Below the pieces are notes generated by a model that saw only the letters and a list, made by a program, of their open reading frames with translations, had not been told where the DNA came from and searched no databases. From Opitutia bacterium (GTDB lineage Bacteria > Verrucomicrobiota > Verrucomicrobiia > Opitutales > Opitutaceae), in assembly GCA_016187945.1 (NCBI GenBank), contig JACPIT010000005.1:868001-932000 (forward strand): DNA of 64,000 nucleotides. The letters are read 5' to 3'. A program made the translations under genes and the position numbers. Positions within the stretch are counted from its first letter, which is position 1. Every line of letters begins with the position of its first letter. Of this stretch, positions 7,848-17,200 are shown piece after piece.

Positions 7848-8837
7848 TCAGAAGAGCGCGTTGGCGACGACGCCGACCGCCGTGATCGGGCCGGAGTCGC
7901 CCATGCCGTCGAGCGCGCGGTCGGCTTTCTTCATGACGCCCTGGATGTCTTTATACATGGTGTCGTCGGCGAGGAGCTTGCCGAGCGTGCCTTCGCCTTT
8001 GGCGATCTTGTCGGTGACAGTGCGGACGTTGGCGACGGAGACTTTCAGGTTTTCGGCGGTGGCCTGGTCGTAGAGGAGCGTGCCGACGGCGCCTTTGCCG
8101 GACTTCACGTCGGCGATGATGCCGCGCGTGTCGGCCATGAAGACCTTCGCGTCGGCGGCGGCGGCCTTGATCTCGCCGACGGCGGCGACGAGGTCGTCGT
8201 GGAGCTTCGGGTCGTTGACGAGTTTGCCGAAGGTGCCTTCGCCGTTTTTGATTTTGCCAGTGATGTCCTGGAGGTTGGCGATCGTGTCGGTGAGCTTCGG
8301 GCCGTTTTGGTCGACGAGTTTGTCGAGCTTGTTGAAGAGCGAGCCGGAGCCGCTGTCGCCGCCGAGGGCTTTGCCGATGTTATCGGCGACGCCTTCGAGC
8401 TTGGAGCCGAGCGAGCCGAGTTGGGCGATGACCTCGTTCATGTCGGCGGTGTTCTTGGTCTTCATCGTGTCGCCGTCTTTCAACATGACGGCGGAGCTGC
8501 CGAAGCTGACGGCGAGGTGCTGGCTGCCGAGGAGGCTGGAGGTCTCGACGGAGGCGACGGCGTCGTTCGGGATGGCGACTTTCGGGTCGATGGTGAGAAC
8601 GGCTTCGACGCGCTGGTTGCCGAGCCGCGTGACGGCGACGGAGCCGATCTTCACGCCGGCCATGAGCACTTCGTCGCCTTCCTTGAGGCCCTTCAGGTTG
8701 GCGAAGGGCGCGACGAGGGTATAGCCGCTTTTCTTGAATATCTGGCCGCCGCTGAGCGACTCGAACGTGATCCAAGCCAGCGCGCAGCCGAGCAGGAAGA
8801 AGAGGCCGACGCGGACGGTCTGTTGCGTGTTATTCAT
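7848..8837 (-). CDS. mlaD: MlaD-like MCE-domain lipid transport protein
   Basis: The 329-residue protein starts at the ATG at 8837, overlapping the end of the ATPase gene by 8 bp. An N-terminal transmembrane anchor (VGLFFLLGCALAWITF) is followed by an MCE domain (residues about 36-113, with LKGLKEGDEVLMAGVKIGSV and SSLLGSQHLAVSFG). A long helical C-terminal half carries repeated GEGTFGKLVND / GKGAVGTLLYD / GEGTLGKLLAD segments. In Mla systems this periplasmic hexamer passes phospholipids between the inner-membrane MlaFE transporter and the cell envelope. The repeated 'GxGTxGxLLxD' units are common in MlaD proteins outside Proteobacteria. It is the last gene of the operon, with a terminator just downstream. 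No mlaC or mlaB gene is present in the cluster. Confidence 0.92.
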   Translation of the reverse strand: MNNTQQTVRVGLFFLLGCALAWITFESLSGGQIFKKSGYTLVAPFANLKGLKEGDEVLMAGVKIGSVAVTRLGNQRVEAVLTIDPKVAIPNDAVASVETSSLLGSQHLAVSFGSSAVMLKDGDTMKTKNTADMNEVIAQLGSLGSKLEGVADNIGKALGGDSGSGSLFNKLDKLVDQNGPKLTDTIANLQDITGKIKNGEGTFGKLVNDPKLHDDLVAAVGEIKAAAADAKVFMADTRGIIADVKSGKGAVGTLLYDQATAENLKVSVANVRTVTDKIAKGEGTLGKLLADDTMYKDIQGVMKKADRALDGMGDSGPITAVGVVANALF

Positions 8838-9636
8838 GGGAGTTCTCCAGTTGTTTGAAGCGGGGATTCTTGAGGTCGATGACCGGCGTAAGGAAGTCGG
8901 CGATCTCGCGTTCCTTCGGCTCACGAAAATCGGCGGGCTTGCCCGTGGCGCGGATTTTGCCGTCGAAGATGATCGCGATGCGGTCGGCGATGTTGATCGC
9001 GAGGTCGCGATCGTGCGTGACGACGATGCTGGTGACGGCGGTCTGCTCGCGGAGCGTGGCGATGATCTCGCTGATCGTGGCACCCATCACGGGATCGAGC
9101 TCGGAGGTCGGCTCGTCGTAGAGGAGGAGTTGCGGCTCCATGACGAGGGCGCGGGCGATGGCGACGCGCTTCTTCATGCCGCCGGAGAGTTCGGACGGGT
9201 ATTTTTGCGCGGCTTTCTCGAGCGAGAGGATCGAGAGCGCGTGCATGACGCGCTCGCGGATGCCGGCTTCGTTGCATTGCCGGTGCTCACGCGGGTAGAG
9301 CGCGAGGTTGTCGTAAACCGTGAGCGAGTTGAAGAGCGCGCCGGCCTGGAAGACGAGGGCGAGGTGGACCTTGTCGCGCGTGTCGGGATCGGCGGCGTCG
9401 TAGTCGCCGATGCGCACCTGGCCGCTCGTGGGCAGCTCGAGGCCGGCGATGTGTTTCAGCAAAACGCTTTTGCCCGAGCCGCTCGGGCCCATGATGCAGA
9501 AGATCTCGCCGGCGCGGACTTCGAGGTTGATGTCCTTCAGGACGGTGACGCCGCCGAATTTCTTCGTGAGGTGGTCGACCGTGACGCCGAAGGTTTTGCC
9601 GGCGAAGGGAGTGGCGGTGTAGTTGGGTGAACTCAT
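8830..9636 (-). CDS. mlaF: MlaF-like ABC transporter ATP-binding protein
   Basis: The 268-residue ATPase has Walker A GPSGSGKS, Q-loop FQAGALF, signature LSGGMKKR, Walker B LLLYDEP and switch His in VVTHD. The D-loop following Walker B reads TSELDP where TSGLDP is usual. Its best match in design is MlaF/Ttg2A, the ATPase that drives the MlaE permease in retrograde or anterograde phospholipid transport across the inner membrane. The gene begins 6 bp after the mlaE stop and overlaps mlaD, so the three are one transcription and translation unit. Confidence 0.93.
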   Translation of the reverse strand: MSSPNYTATPFAGKTFGVTVDHLTKKFGGVTVLKDINLEVRAGEIFCIMGPSGSGKSVLLKHIAGLELPTSGQVRIGDYDAADPDTRDKVHLALVFQAGALFNSLTVYDNLALYPREHRQCNEAGIRERVMHALSILSLEKAAQKYPSELSGGMKKRVAIARALVMEPQLLLYDEPTSELDPVMGATISEIIATLREQTAVTSIVVTHDRDLAINIADRIAIIFDGKIRATGKPADFREPKEREIADFLTPVIDLKNPRFKQLENSHE

Positions 9637-9642
9637 GGCCGG

Positions 9643-10395
9643 TCAGAGGAGCGCCTTGGTGACGAAGTAATCGAGCACCAGGATGAGGATGAGCGAAGTG
9701 ACGACGGCGCGCGTGACGGACGCGCCGATCTCGCGCGGGCCGCCGCGGGTGTTGAGGCCGATGTAGCAGCAGACGAGGACGATCACGAAGCCGAAGGTCT
9801 CGGCCTTCAGCAGGCCGTCGGTGATGTCTTTCCAGTCCATGTAGCGTTTCAGCGCGGCGAAGTAGGACTCGCTGTCGACGGAGATGAAGTGCGTGTATTG
9901 GCAGATGAGCGCGCCGCCATACCAGCCGCAGAGGTTGGCGATGAGCGCGAGCACCGGCATCATCACGAGCACGGCGGCGAGGCGCGGGAGCACGAGCATG
10001 CGCTCGGGCGGGATGTTCATCGTCACGAGCGCGTCGATTTCCTGGTAGACTTTCATCGACGCCAACTCGGCCGTGATGGCGCTGCCGACGCGGCCGGCGA
10101 TGAGGATGGCGACCATGACGGGGCCGAGTTCGCGCGCCATCGAGAGGCCGACGAGCGTGCCGATGAACTGCTTCGCGCCGAAATTTTCCATCGAGTAACC
10201 GCTCTGCAGCGCGAGCACCGAGCCGATGAAGAAGCTCAGGATCGTGACGATCGGCAGCGAGGTGTAGCCGATGAGGAAGCATTGCTCGACGAAGCGCCCG
10301 AATTGGCGCGGGAGCGTGCCGGCGTATTTCAGCGTGCGCGTCGTGAGGAGCACGACGCCGCCGATGTGGCCGATGACGAGGGTGAGCTGTTTCAT
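9643..10395 (-). CDS. mlaE: MlaE-family lipid ABC transporter permease
   Basis: The 250-residue membrane protein starts at the ATG at 10395. That ATG overlaps the stop of the preceding WPL-repeat gene as ATGA, so the upstream in-frame extension is rejected. It carries the family hallmark GRVGSAITAELASMKVYQEIDAL and about five hydrophobic segments (SLPIVTILSFFIGSVLALQSG, MLVLPRLAAVLVMMPVLALIA, FGFVIVLVCCYIG, LILILVLDYFV). In Mla complexes a dimer of this protein forms the lipid path through the inner membrane and is powered by MlaF. The conserved glycine and glutamate positions of the amphipathic region are present. Confidence 0.93.
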   Translation of the reverse strand: MKQLTLVIGHIGGVVLLTTRTLKYAGTLPRQFGRFVEQCFLIGYTSLPIVTILSFFIGSVLALQSGYSMENFGAKQFIGTLVGLSMARELGPVMVAILIAGRVGSAITAELASMKVYQEIDALVTMNIPPERMLVLPRLAAVLVMMPVLALIANLCGWYGGALICQYTHFISVDSESYFAALKRYMDWKDITDGLLKAETFGFVIVLVCCYIGLNTRGGPREIGASVTRAVVTSLILILVLDYFVTKALL

Positions 10396-11870
10396 GGGAG
10401 AGCGGCCGCGGGGGCCGGTGAAGCGACGGAACGACGAAAATCGAAAACGGAAAACTTCCAGCGGCGTTCGCCGGGTGTGCGCCGCCAGCTCAGCAGGCCG
10501 TTGCCGAGCGCGACGCGTTCGCCGGACTGCGGCGTCGCGCGCGTGCTGAAGAGCGGGCCGAGATGAAACTCGCGCTCGGTGGGCGAGCGACGGCGGCTCA
10601 CGAGACTCCACAGGATGCTCCAGCGGGTGTCGTCGGGCGCGCGCTGATCGTAGCGGTAGAGAGCGGCGAGCGGCGTGTAGAGTTCGCGCACCGGCTGGTT
10701 GCTCGGGAAAAACACCTCGAACGGACTCACGACTTGAAGCTGGCGGCGGCCGGCGCCGTTGTCCCAGACGCTGAAGAGGGGCCAGAGATGTTTCTTGTAG
10801 GCGGGCGCGGCGGCGAGGTTGGCGAGGCTGCGTTGCTCGTGCGACCAGTAGACGAAAAAGAGAAACTGGTTGCGCTCGTTCGCGATCGCGTGGTCGGACC
10901 AGCGGGCGTTGCGAAAGAGCGGCCAGCCGATCCAGGTCTTGTCGTAGCCTTTGACGACGCTGTGCGTGTAGAGCGGCGCCCAGCGGTTCACGTAGCGCTC
11001 GTCGCCGCGGCCCTGCACGAGGAACGGCCAGAAGGCGCGCGTCTCGTGATAACGCTTCGGCGCGGTGCGGTCGGTATAGCCGAAGAACGGCCAGAGGTAG
11101 TTCTCGTCGATGTAGCCCGGTGCGGTCGTGCGCGTGTAGAACGGCAGGAAGCCGAGGCTCTCGCGCGTGGCACCGGCGCCCGCGGACTCATCGAGGTGTT
11201 TCACCTGTTTGTAGACGAGCGGCCAGAGGTAATACTGGTTGTCGTAGTCGTCCGCGCGCGCGACGTGGCCGAAGAGCGGCCAGAACTCGAAACCATGATG
11301 CCCGTTGCCGCCGGTGAAACGCAGGAACGGCCACGGCACGTAGTTCGTGTGGCGGCCGTCTTTTTCGACGCGGAGATAGAGCGGAAATGCCGCCCAAGTG
11401 AGCCGGTCCTTGCCGAAGCGATTTTTAATTTCGCCGCCGACGGGCAACAGCCCGCGGTAGCTCGTCGCCGGATCGCCGCTCTGGCGCGAAAAATAGAGCG
11501 GCCAGACATCGAGCCCGTGCACGCGTTCGCCGCCGAAGCCGGCTTCGCGGCGATCGTTGACCAGTTGGAAAAACGAAAACCACGAATCCGCGCCGTCGCG
11601 CCGCCAGGTGACGAGCGGGTAGAGGAAGTGCACCGTCTCCTGTTCGCCTTTCGCTTCATGCAGGAAGAGCGGACGCAGCATGCGCACCGAAGTGCCGTCG
11701 GGCGACGTGCGCTCGGCGAGGAACGGCCCGAGACCTTGCTGCGCGGTCACCTCGCCGGTGCGTTCGTCGACGTTGGCGACGCGCAATGGCCAGCCGTTGA
11801 GCTCGGCGCCGCGGAGCGGCATCACGAACCCGGCCGCGAAGAGCAGCCAGACTGCGAGTCGGGACGTCAT
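10392..11870 (-). CDS. Exported WPL-repeat protein, first gene of the mla operon
   Basis: The start at 11870 gives a clean signal peptide (TSRLAVWLLFAAGFVMPLRG, likely cut before AELNGWPL); in-frame sequence upstream to 12353 looks non-coding. The 492-residue protein shows at least nine spaced copies of an aromatic 'W-P-L/F' motif (LDVWPLYF, YVPWPFLRF, FEFWPLFGH, YYLWPLVYK, NYLWPFFGY, RAFWPFLVQ, WIGWPLFRN, HLWPLFSVW). The spacing is roughly 25-45 residues with many Tyr/Trp/Arg between, which suggests a repetitive beta structure outside the inner membrane. I do not recognise a named family. Its stop overlaps the mlaE start (ATGA), so it is translationally coupled to mlaEFD. This makes a role as an envelope or outer-membrane partner of the lipid transporter a reasonable inference, not a demonstrated one. 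Confidence 0.8.
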   Translation of the reverse strand: MTSRLAVWLLFAAGFVMPLRGAELNGWPLRVANVDERTGEVTAQQGLGPFLAERTSPDGTSVRMLRPLFLHEAKGEQETVHFLYPLVTWRRDGADSWFSFFQLVNDRREAGFGGERVHGLDVWPLYFSRQSGDPATSYRGLLPVGGEIKNRFGKDRLTWAAFPLYLRVEKDGRHTNYVPWPFLRFTGGNGHHGFEFWPLFGHVARADDYDNQYYLWPLVYKQVKHLDESAGAGATRESLGFLPFYTRTTAPGYIDENYLWPFFGYTDRTAPKRYHETRAFWPFLVQGRGDERYVNRWAPLYTHSVVKGYDKTWIGWPLFRNARWSDHAIANERNQFLFFVYWSHEQRSLANLAAAPAYKKHLWPLFSVWDNGAGRRQLQVVSPFEVFFPSNQPVRELYTPLAALYRYDQRAPDDTRWSILWSLVSRRRSPTEREFHLGPLFSTRATPQSGERVALGNGLLSWRRTPGERRWKFSVFDFRRSVASPAPAAALP

Positions 11871-12065
11871 GCTTGGTCGATTGTTGCTTTTGCGTCCACG
11901 CGGGCCAGTTAGGTGATGGCTCGCGCAGAACAGGGACACGTAAATCCCGGTCCGCGAGGGCGCAAACAGTATGTTAAAACCCCAATCAGCAGGATGTGTT
12001 CCCCCGTCGCGCCAGAGAAAGTCATGGCGGAGCACGCCGCGCAGGACCGCACGGAGGACCGGCGC

Positions 12066-12629
12066 ATGCGCATAACCGGCGGCAACGCTCGCGGCATCCC
12101 GCTCACGCTGCCGAAAGGCGACGCAGTGCGGCCGGCGACGGACGCGATGCGGCAGGCCGTGTTCTCGAGCATCGCGAGTCGCGTGCCGGGCGCGCGGTTT
12201 CTCGATTTGTTCGCGGGCAGTGGCGCGTATGGCCTCGAGGCGCTGAGCCGCGGTGCGGCCGGCGGCGTGTTTGTGGAAAAAAATGGCAAGACCGCCGCCT
12301 GCATTCGCGAAAACATCGCCGCCGTCTGCAAGAGCCTCGCGCGCGGTCCGCACGACCTCACGGTGCTGAACACGGACGCGACGAACGTGCCGCTGGCGGG
12401 CGACGCGCCGGACCTGGTCTTCGTCGATCCGCCCTATGACATCATTGCGGACGTGGCGCCGAAGCTGTTCGCGAAGCTGACCGAGTTGCTCGCGAGCAAG
12501 GCCGACCCGGTGATCGTTTTTGAAATGCCCGGCGAGCTGGAGCTGACGCCGCCGGGCTGGACCTGCGTGAAGCGCCTCGGCAAAGGCACGCGCCAGCCGA
12601 CGGTGTGTTTTTTCAAGCGGGCGGAGTAG
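12066..12629 (+). CDS. rsmD: 16S rRNA (guanine(966)-N2)-methyltransferase RsmD
   Basis: The family start MRITGGNARGIPL at 12066 is the clear N-terminus; upstream in-frame ATGs (11994, 12024) give unconserved tails. The 187-residue enzyme has the RsmD pattern: PATDAMRQAVFSSI, the SAM-binding loop FLDLFAGSGAYGLEALSRGA, and the catalytic VFVDPPYD. RsmD modifies G966 of 16S rRNA during small-subunit assembly in the cytoplasm. It is convergent with rsmE. The TAG stop (12627-12629) is contained in the GTAG head of the palindrome that fills the gap between the two genes. Confidence 0.93.
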   Translation: MRITGGNARGIPLTLPKGDAVRPATDAMRQAVFSSIASRVPGARFLDLFAGSGAYGLEALSRGAAGGVFVEKNGKTAACIRENIAAVCKSLARGPHDLTVLNTDATNVPLAGDAPDLVFVDPPYDIIADVAPKLFAKLTELLASKADPVIVFEMPGELELTPPGWTCVKRLGKGTRQPTVCFFKRAE

Positions 12630-12770
12630 GGCCGGGTTCAGCCGGCCCGGCTGGGATGCGAAGCGGGATCGCGAGGTAAAGCCGGTCTCCGACCGGTCTG
12701 GGTGCGACGTCGCTCGCGGATGACGCGTGCGAGCGAAGGTCCAACTGGGCCGGTTAAAAGCCGGCCCTAC
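12626..12770. repeat. GTAG-headed REP-like pair filling the rsmD/rsmE gap
   Basis: GTAGGGCCGGGTTCAGCCGG at 12626 is inverted as GGCCGGTTAAAAGCCGGCCC plus TAC ending at 12770. A further small palindrome (CCGGTCTCCGACCGG) lies between. The element overlaps the rsmD stop and touches the TGA stop of rsmE with no base between. Confidence 0.8.
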
Positions 12771-13502
12771 TCAAAGCGTGCCGCGCGCGGCCTTGGCGAG
12801 CGTGAGGGCGGCGACGACGGCGGTCTCGAGGCGCAGCACGCGCGAGCCGAGGTGCGCGAACTCGAAGCCGGCGGCGCGGAGCTGCGCGCGGTCGCGTGCG
12901 CCCCAGCCGCGCTCGGGGCCGAGAGCGAGCACGAGCGGTTTGTCACGTAATGGATGACAATCGCTCAGGGCGCGTGGCGCTTCGTAGTTGTCGAGCGCGA
13001 GGCGCGTCGGCGCGCGCGTGGCGTCGGGTGCGACGAGCGCGAGCGCGGCGGCGAGCGGGTGCGTGGCGGTGACTGCGGGAATTTGCGTGGAGAAGGCCTG
13101 CTCCGCACCGGCGAGCACGTGGCGGCGCCATTCGCCGTCGCGCCATAGGGCGCTTTGGGCGTAGCTCGGCTCGGACTTTTCGGCGGCGACGAAATGAATC
13201 GCGCTCACGCCGAGCGTCGTCGCGTCGCGCAGGATGTCGCGTGCGGTTTGCGGGCGCGGCAAGCCGACGAGCAGCGTGATGGCGTCCGGCGGCGCGGGTG
13301 GCGCGCCCCAGGTGAACGAGAGCGCGAGAGCGTCGTCGTGCACGGCGTCGATGCGGCCTTTGCCGCGCGGACCGTTGACGAGACCGGCGTCGAATTCCTC
13401 GCCGGGCGCGCGACGGAGCACTTCGAGCAAGTGGCGCGCGCGCGGATCGCGGCGCGGCAGCGGCGCGGCGATCTCGTCGGGAGCGAAGAGCACGAGGTTC
13501 AC
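12771..13502 (-). CDS. rsmE: 16S rRNA (uracil(1498)-N3)-methyltransferase RsmE
   Basis: The 243-residue protein shows the RsmE/SPOUT organisation. An N-terminal PUA-like part contains RDPRARHLLEVLRRAPGEEF. The alpha/beta-knot SAM domain contains LLVGLPRPQTARDILRDATTLGV, LALGPERGW and the knot motif LGSRVLRLETAVVAAL. It methylates U1498 of 16S rRNA. The ATG at 13502 places MNLVLFAPDEI at the usual N-terminus. Pairing of rsmE with the convergent rsmD is positional only. Confidence 0.92.
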   Translation of the reverse strand: MNLVLFAPDEIAAPLPRRDPRARHLLEVLRRAPGEEFDAGLVNGPRGKGRIDAVHDDALALSFTWGAPPAPPDAITLLVGLPRPQTARDILRDATTLGVSAIHFVAAEKSEPSYAQSALWRDGEWRRHVLAGAEQAFSTQIPAVTATHPLAAALALVAPDATRAPTRLALDNYEAPRALSDCHPLRDKPLVLALGPERGWGARDRAQLRAAGFEFAHLGSRVLRLETAVVAALTLAKAARGTL

Positions 13503-13580
13503 GCGGTCGAGTTACGCGCGCGGGCGTCATGTGTCCACCCTTGGCTTGATGCGCTGAGGCTTTGGCGTAGCCTCCGCGCA

Positions 13581-14276
13581 GTGAGTTCACCTGCAAAGCC
13601 GCCCCGCCGTCCGCTCGATGATCCTTTGCACGGCCACACCGCCATCATCATCGAAGATCAGAAGCTGTTCGCCGATTTTTTGGCCGGCTGCTTCACGGAG
13701 TGGGGCGTCGAGGTGCTGGCGAACACCGCTTCGGGCGTGGAGGGTCTGGGGCTGGTGAACCGGCTGAGTCCGGACTTGTTGATGCTGGATTTTTCGCTGC
13801 CGGACATCGATGGCCTCGAGATCGCGCGGCAGGTGCTGGCCGACCGCTCGAAGTCGAAGATCAAGGTGGTCGGCATCTCCTCGCATTGCGATCCGTGGAC
13901 GATGCTGCAGGTGCAGAAGCTCGGCCTGCACGGCTTCGTCGACAAGATGAACCAGAGCGCGGACACGTTGCGCGCGGCGTTGACGACGGTGCTCGGCGGA
14001 AACGTCTTCTACACGAGCGCGGTGACCGAATCGAGCGCGCGGCTGCGGCAGGATCCGCGCGCGTTCAACCGCGTGCTGTCGGATTACGAGATGAAAATCC
14101 TCGCGATGATCGGGCACGCGATGTCGGACGAGGAGATCGCCACTGCGCTCGGCATCAGTCCGGCGACGATGCAATCGCGCCGCCGCGACATCATGAAGAA
14201 GCTCGACATCCACACGACGCCGAAGCTGATCCACTATGCGATCGTGAACGGGCTCACTCGGCCGACGCGCATGTGA
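13581..14276 (+). CDS. NarL/FixJ-type response regulator
   Basis: I take the GTG at 13581, which lies about 40 residues before the first receiver strand; the long upstream frame is antisense to rsmE. The 231-residue protein has a receiver domain (TAIIIEDQKLFADFLAGC, phospho-acceptor Asp in DLLMLDFSLPDIDGLE, switch Lys in GFVDKMNQ). A LuxR-type HTH follows (LSDYEMKILAMIGHAMSDEEIATALGISPATMQSRRRDIMKKL). It is predicted to bind DNA upon phosphorylation. Its 3' end overlaps that of the convergent hybrid kinase gene by 23 bp. That kinase ends in an HPt domain, so the two are likely a phosphorelay pair (inference from position and domain content). Confidence 0.9.
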   Translation: MSSPAKPPRRPLDDPLHGHTAIIIEDQKLFADFLAGCFTEWGVEVLANTASGVEGLGLVNRLSPDLLMLDFSLPDIDGLEIARQVLADRSKSKIKVVGISSHCDPWTMLQVQKLGLHGFVDKMNQSADTLRAALTTVLGGNVFYTSAVTESSARLRQDPRAFNRVLSDYEMKILAMIGHAMSDEEIATALGISPATMQSRRRDIMKKLDIHTTPKLIHYAIVNGLTRPTRM

Positions 14277-17200
14277 GTCGCGCGAGGGAGTCGCGCAGCG
14301 CGGTCCAGTCGTGCGCCAGCTCCTCGGCGAGGCGTTGCGCGGCCGCCCAATCGCCGGCGCGGCAGATTTGCTCCAGGTGCAGCGCGCGACGCATCGGCGC
14401 GGCGGCGTGCAAAAAGCCGAAGCGGCCGGAGATTTTGTGGGCGGCGCGGGCGCTGGCGGTCACGTCGTTCGCGGCGATCGCCTCGGTGAGGCCGGTGAAC
14501 TCGTCCGCCGCCGCGGTGCCGAATTCGGCGAGTTCGCTTTCGAGGGTGCGCGCGTGCTGGCGCGCGAGCATCTGGAGATTCTCCAGCGGGTCGAAGATCT
14601 GCGCGTCGGGCGTGATCAGGTGGCGCGCGCTGGCCGGCGCGCGATGGAGGATGGCTTGTTCGAGTGCGGCGCGCAGGCGTTCCTCGACGACCGGTTTGCC
14701 GAGGAAGCCATCCATGCCGGCGGCGAGGCACTCCTCGCGCTTCTCGACGGTGGAGTAGGCGGTGGTGGCCAGCACGAGCGGCTGGCGGCCGAGCGGTTGC
14801 AGGGTCTCGCGGATGCGGCGGACGAGTTGCGGCCCGGTGGTGTCGGGCATGTCGTAGTCGAGGAAGATGATGTCGGGTTGGTGCTCGACGGCGGCGCGCA
14901 GCGCCTCGTCGCCGTTGAGCGCGGAGCGGACGGTGAAGCCGCGGCGTTCGAGCAGGGCGGACAGGGAAACGACGTTGTATTCCTCGTCGTCGACGACGAG
15001 CGCGCGTTTCGGCAGAGCGGTGAGGGAGCGTTCGACGGCGTCGACCGGCGCGCGCACGGCGATCGGCAGTTCGAGTTCGAGGTAGAAGGTGGAGCCCTGG
15101 CCGGGAGCGCTCTCGACCCAGGCGCGGCCGCCCATTTTTTCGGCGAGGCGGCGGCAGACGGCGAGTCCCATGCCGGTGCCGGGGATACGGCTGCTGCGCG
15201 CGCCGGCGCCGCGCTCGAATTTCTCGAAGATGCGGGTCTGCTCTTCGGGCGGAATGCCCGGTCCTTCGTCGGACACGGCAAAGACGAGGATGGTGCCGCC
15301 GGCGGCGCCGCGTCGCGACCAGGCAGTGACTTCGACGGTGCCTTGCGGCGCGTATTTCACGGCGTTGCCGACGTAGTTGAGCAGCACCTGACGGATGCGC
15401 CGCGCATCGCCGATGAGGCGGGGCGGCACGGTGGGGCCGAGGGCGAATTCGACGCTCACGCCGGCGGCGGCGCTGACGGGCGCAGTGATGGCGGACACCG
15501 CTTCGAGCACTTCGGCGGGCGAGAACGGCTGCGGGTCGAGCTCGATCGTGCCGGACTGGAGCTTGGAAAAATCGAGAATATCCTCGAGCAGCGAGGCGAG
15601 GTGCGAGGCGCAGTGGCGGAGCAGGCCGAAGCGGTAGCGGCCCTCGTCGTTGAGCGGCGAGATGTCGATGGCGGCGGAGAGGCCGACGACGCCGTTCATC
15701 GGATTGCGAATCTCGTGGCTCATGCTGGCGAGAAACTCGTCCTTGGCGGCGTTGGCTTTCTCGAGTTCCGCGGTGCGCTCGTGGACGAGGCGTTCGAGCT
15801 CGAGGGTGCGGGCGAGCATCCGGCGCTCGCGGTAACGCACGGCGCCGAGCACCGCGAGTCCGGCACCGGCGGCGTAGCCGGTGTAGGCCCATGGAGAGCG
15901 ATACCACGGCGGGAGGATCGTGAACGTGAAACTCGTGGGCTCGCTGGCCTGGCCGGCGGGATTCACGGTGCGGGCGGAGAACGTGTAGGTGCCTTCGCGG
16001 AGGCTGGAGAAATCGAACGAGACACGCGACGAAGGGCTGCTCCACTCGGCTTGCGCGAGGCCGAAGCGGGTTTGGAACCGGAGCGCGGGCCGGAGCGCGA
16101 TCTCGTAGCTGCGAATTTGGAAATGGAGTTGTTGGTCCGAGGAGAACTCCGTGCCGGTCAGGCTTCCGACGAAATCGATCGAAGGCGGATGCGGCGGCGC
16201 CCAATCGTGCAGCTCCGCCGGTCGCGCCTGGATCAAGCCGTCGCTGCCGCCGATCCACAGGGTGTCGGCGTCGCGCTCGCGCGTGACTTCGAGCGCGGTG
16301 AGCTGGCCGACCGTTTGCAGCCCGGGGACGAACAGATCGCGCCAGCGCGCCGTGCTGCCGTCGGCGGACAACTCGACCACGCCGACGCCGAAGTTGTAGC
16401 CGATGGGCGCGTCGGCGCGTTGGAACCGCAGATAGAGGCGCTGTCCGTCTTTCGAGACGGCACCGCCGATGGGGGTGGCGGGCAACGTGAGCGCCAACTC
16501 GCGGGGCGGTCGTTCGGACGTGAGCAGAAAGAGGCGGCGTTGCGCGATCACGAGGATGTCGTCGGCCCGATCGAAGACCAACGTGCCGGTGGCGAAGGCG
16601 GGGAAGTTGCCGTAGACGGTGCGCGCGGGCTGTAGCGCCCCGTTTTCCCGGCGGGCGACGAGGAGGGGCGAACGGAAGTTGCCCATCCAGATGTTGCCGG
16701 CGCGGTCCTCGACGACGCCGCTCGCCGCAGTCGTCGTCACCAATTGCGCGGCGGTGCGCCACGTGCCGTCGGGAGCGCGCTCGAGTTCGCCGAAGCCGTC
16801 GTCCTTCAACAGCACGAAACGGTCGTCGCCGACGGGGGCAGCCTGCTCGACCGAGGCGAGGTGGCCGGGGAAGGAGGCGACGTTCGCGGTGAACTGGCCG
16901 TCGTGGAGGAGATCGATGGCGCCGAAGCGCGCGAGCAGCAGGCCGAACGGCGTGGGAAACGCGGAGCGATAGCCGCCGAGGCCGGGCGGCAGGGCCTCGA
17001 CGCGCAGCGGACCGCCGACGGTCGCGCGCGCTTGCACGCGGAAGGCGCGGTTGTCGGCGCACAGCCAGACGTTCTGATCGGCGTCGCGGCGCAGCGAGGT
17101 GAGCCCGCCGGCGGCGTTGGGCAGTTTCACCGTGGCGGTGGCTCCACTGGCGGGCACGCGCGCGAGATTGGACTCGGTGAGGATCCACAAATTCCCCTCG

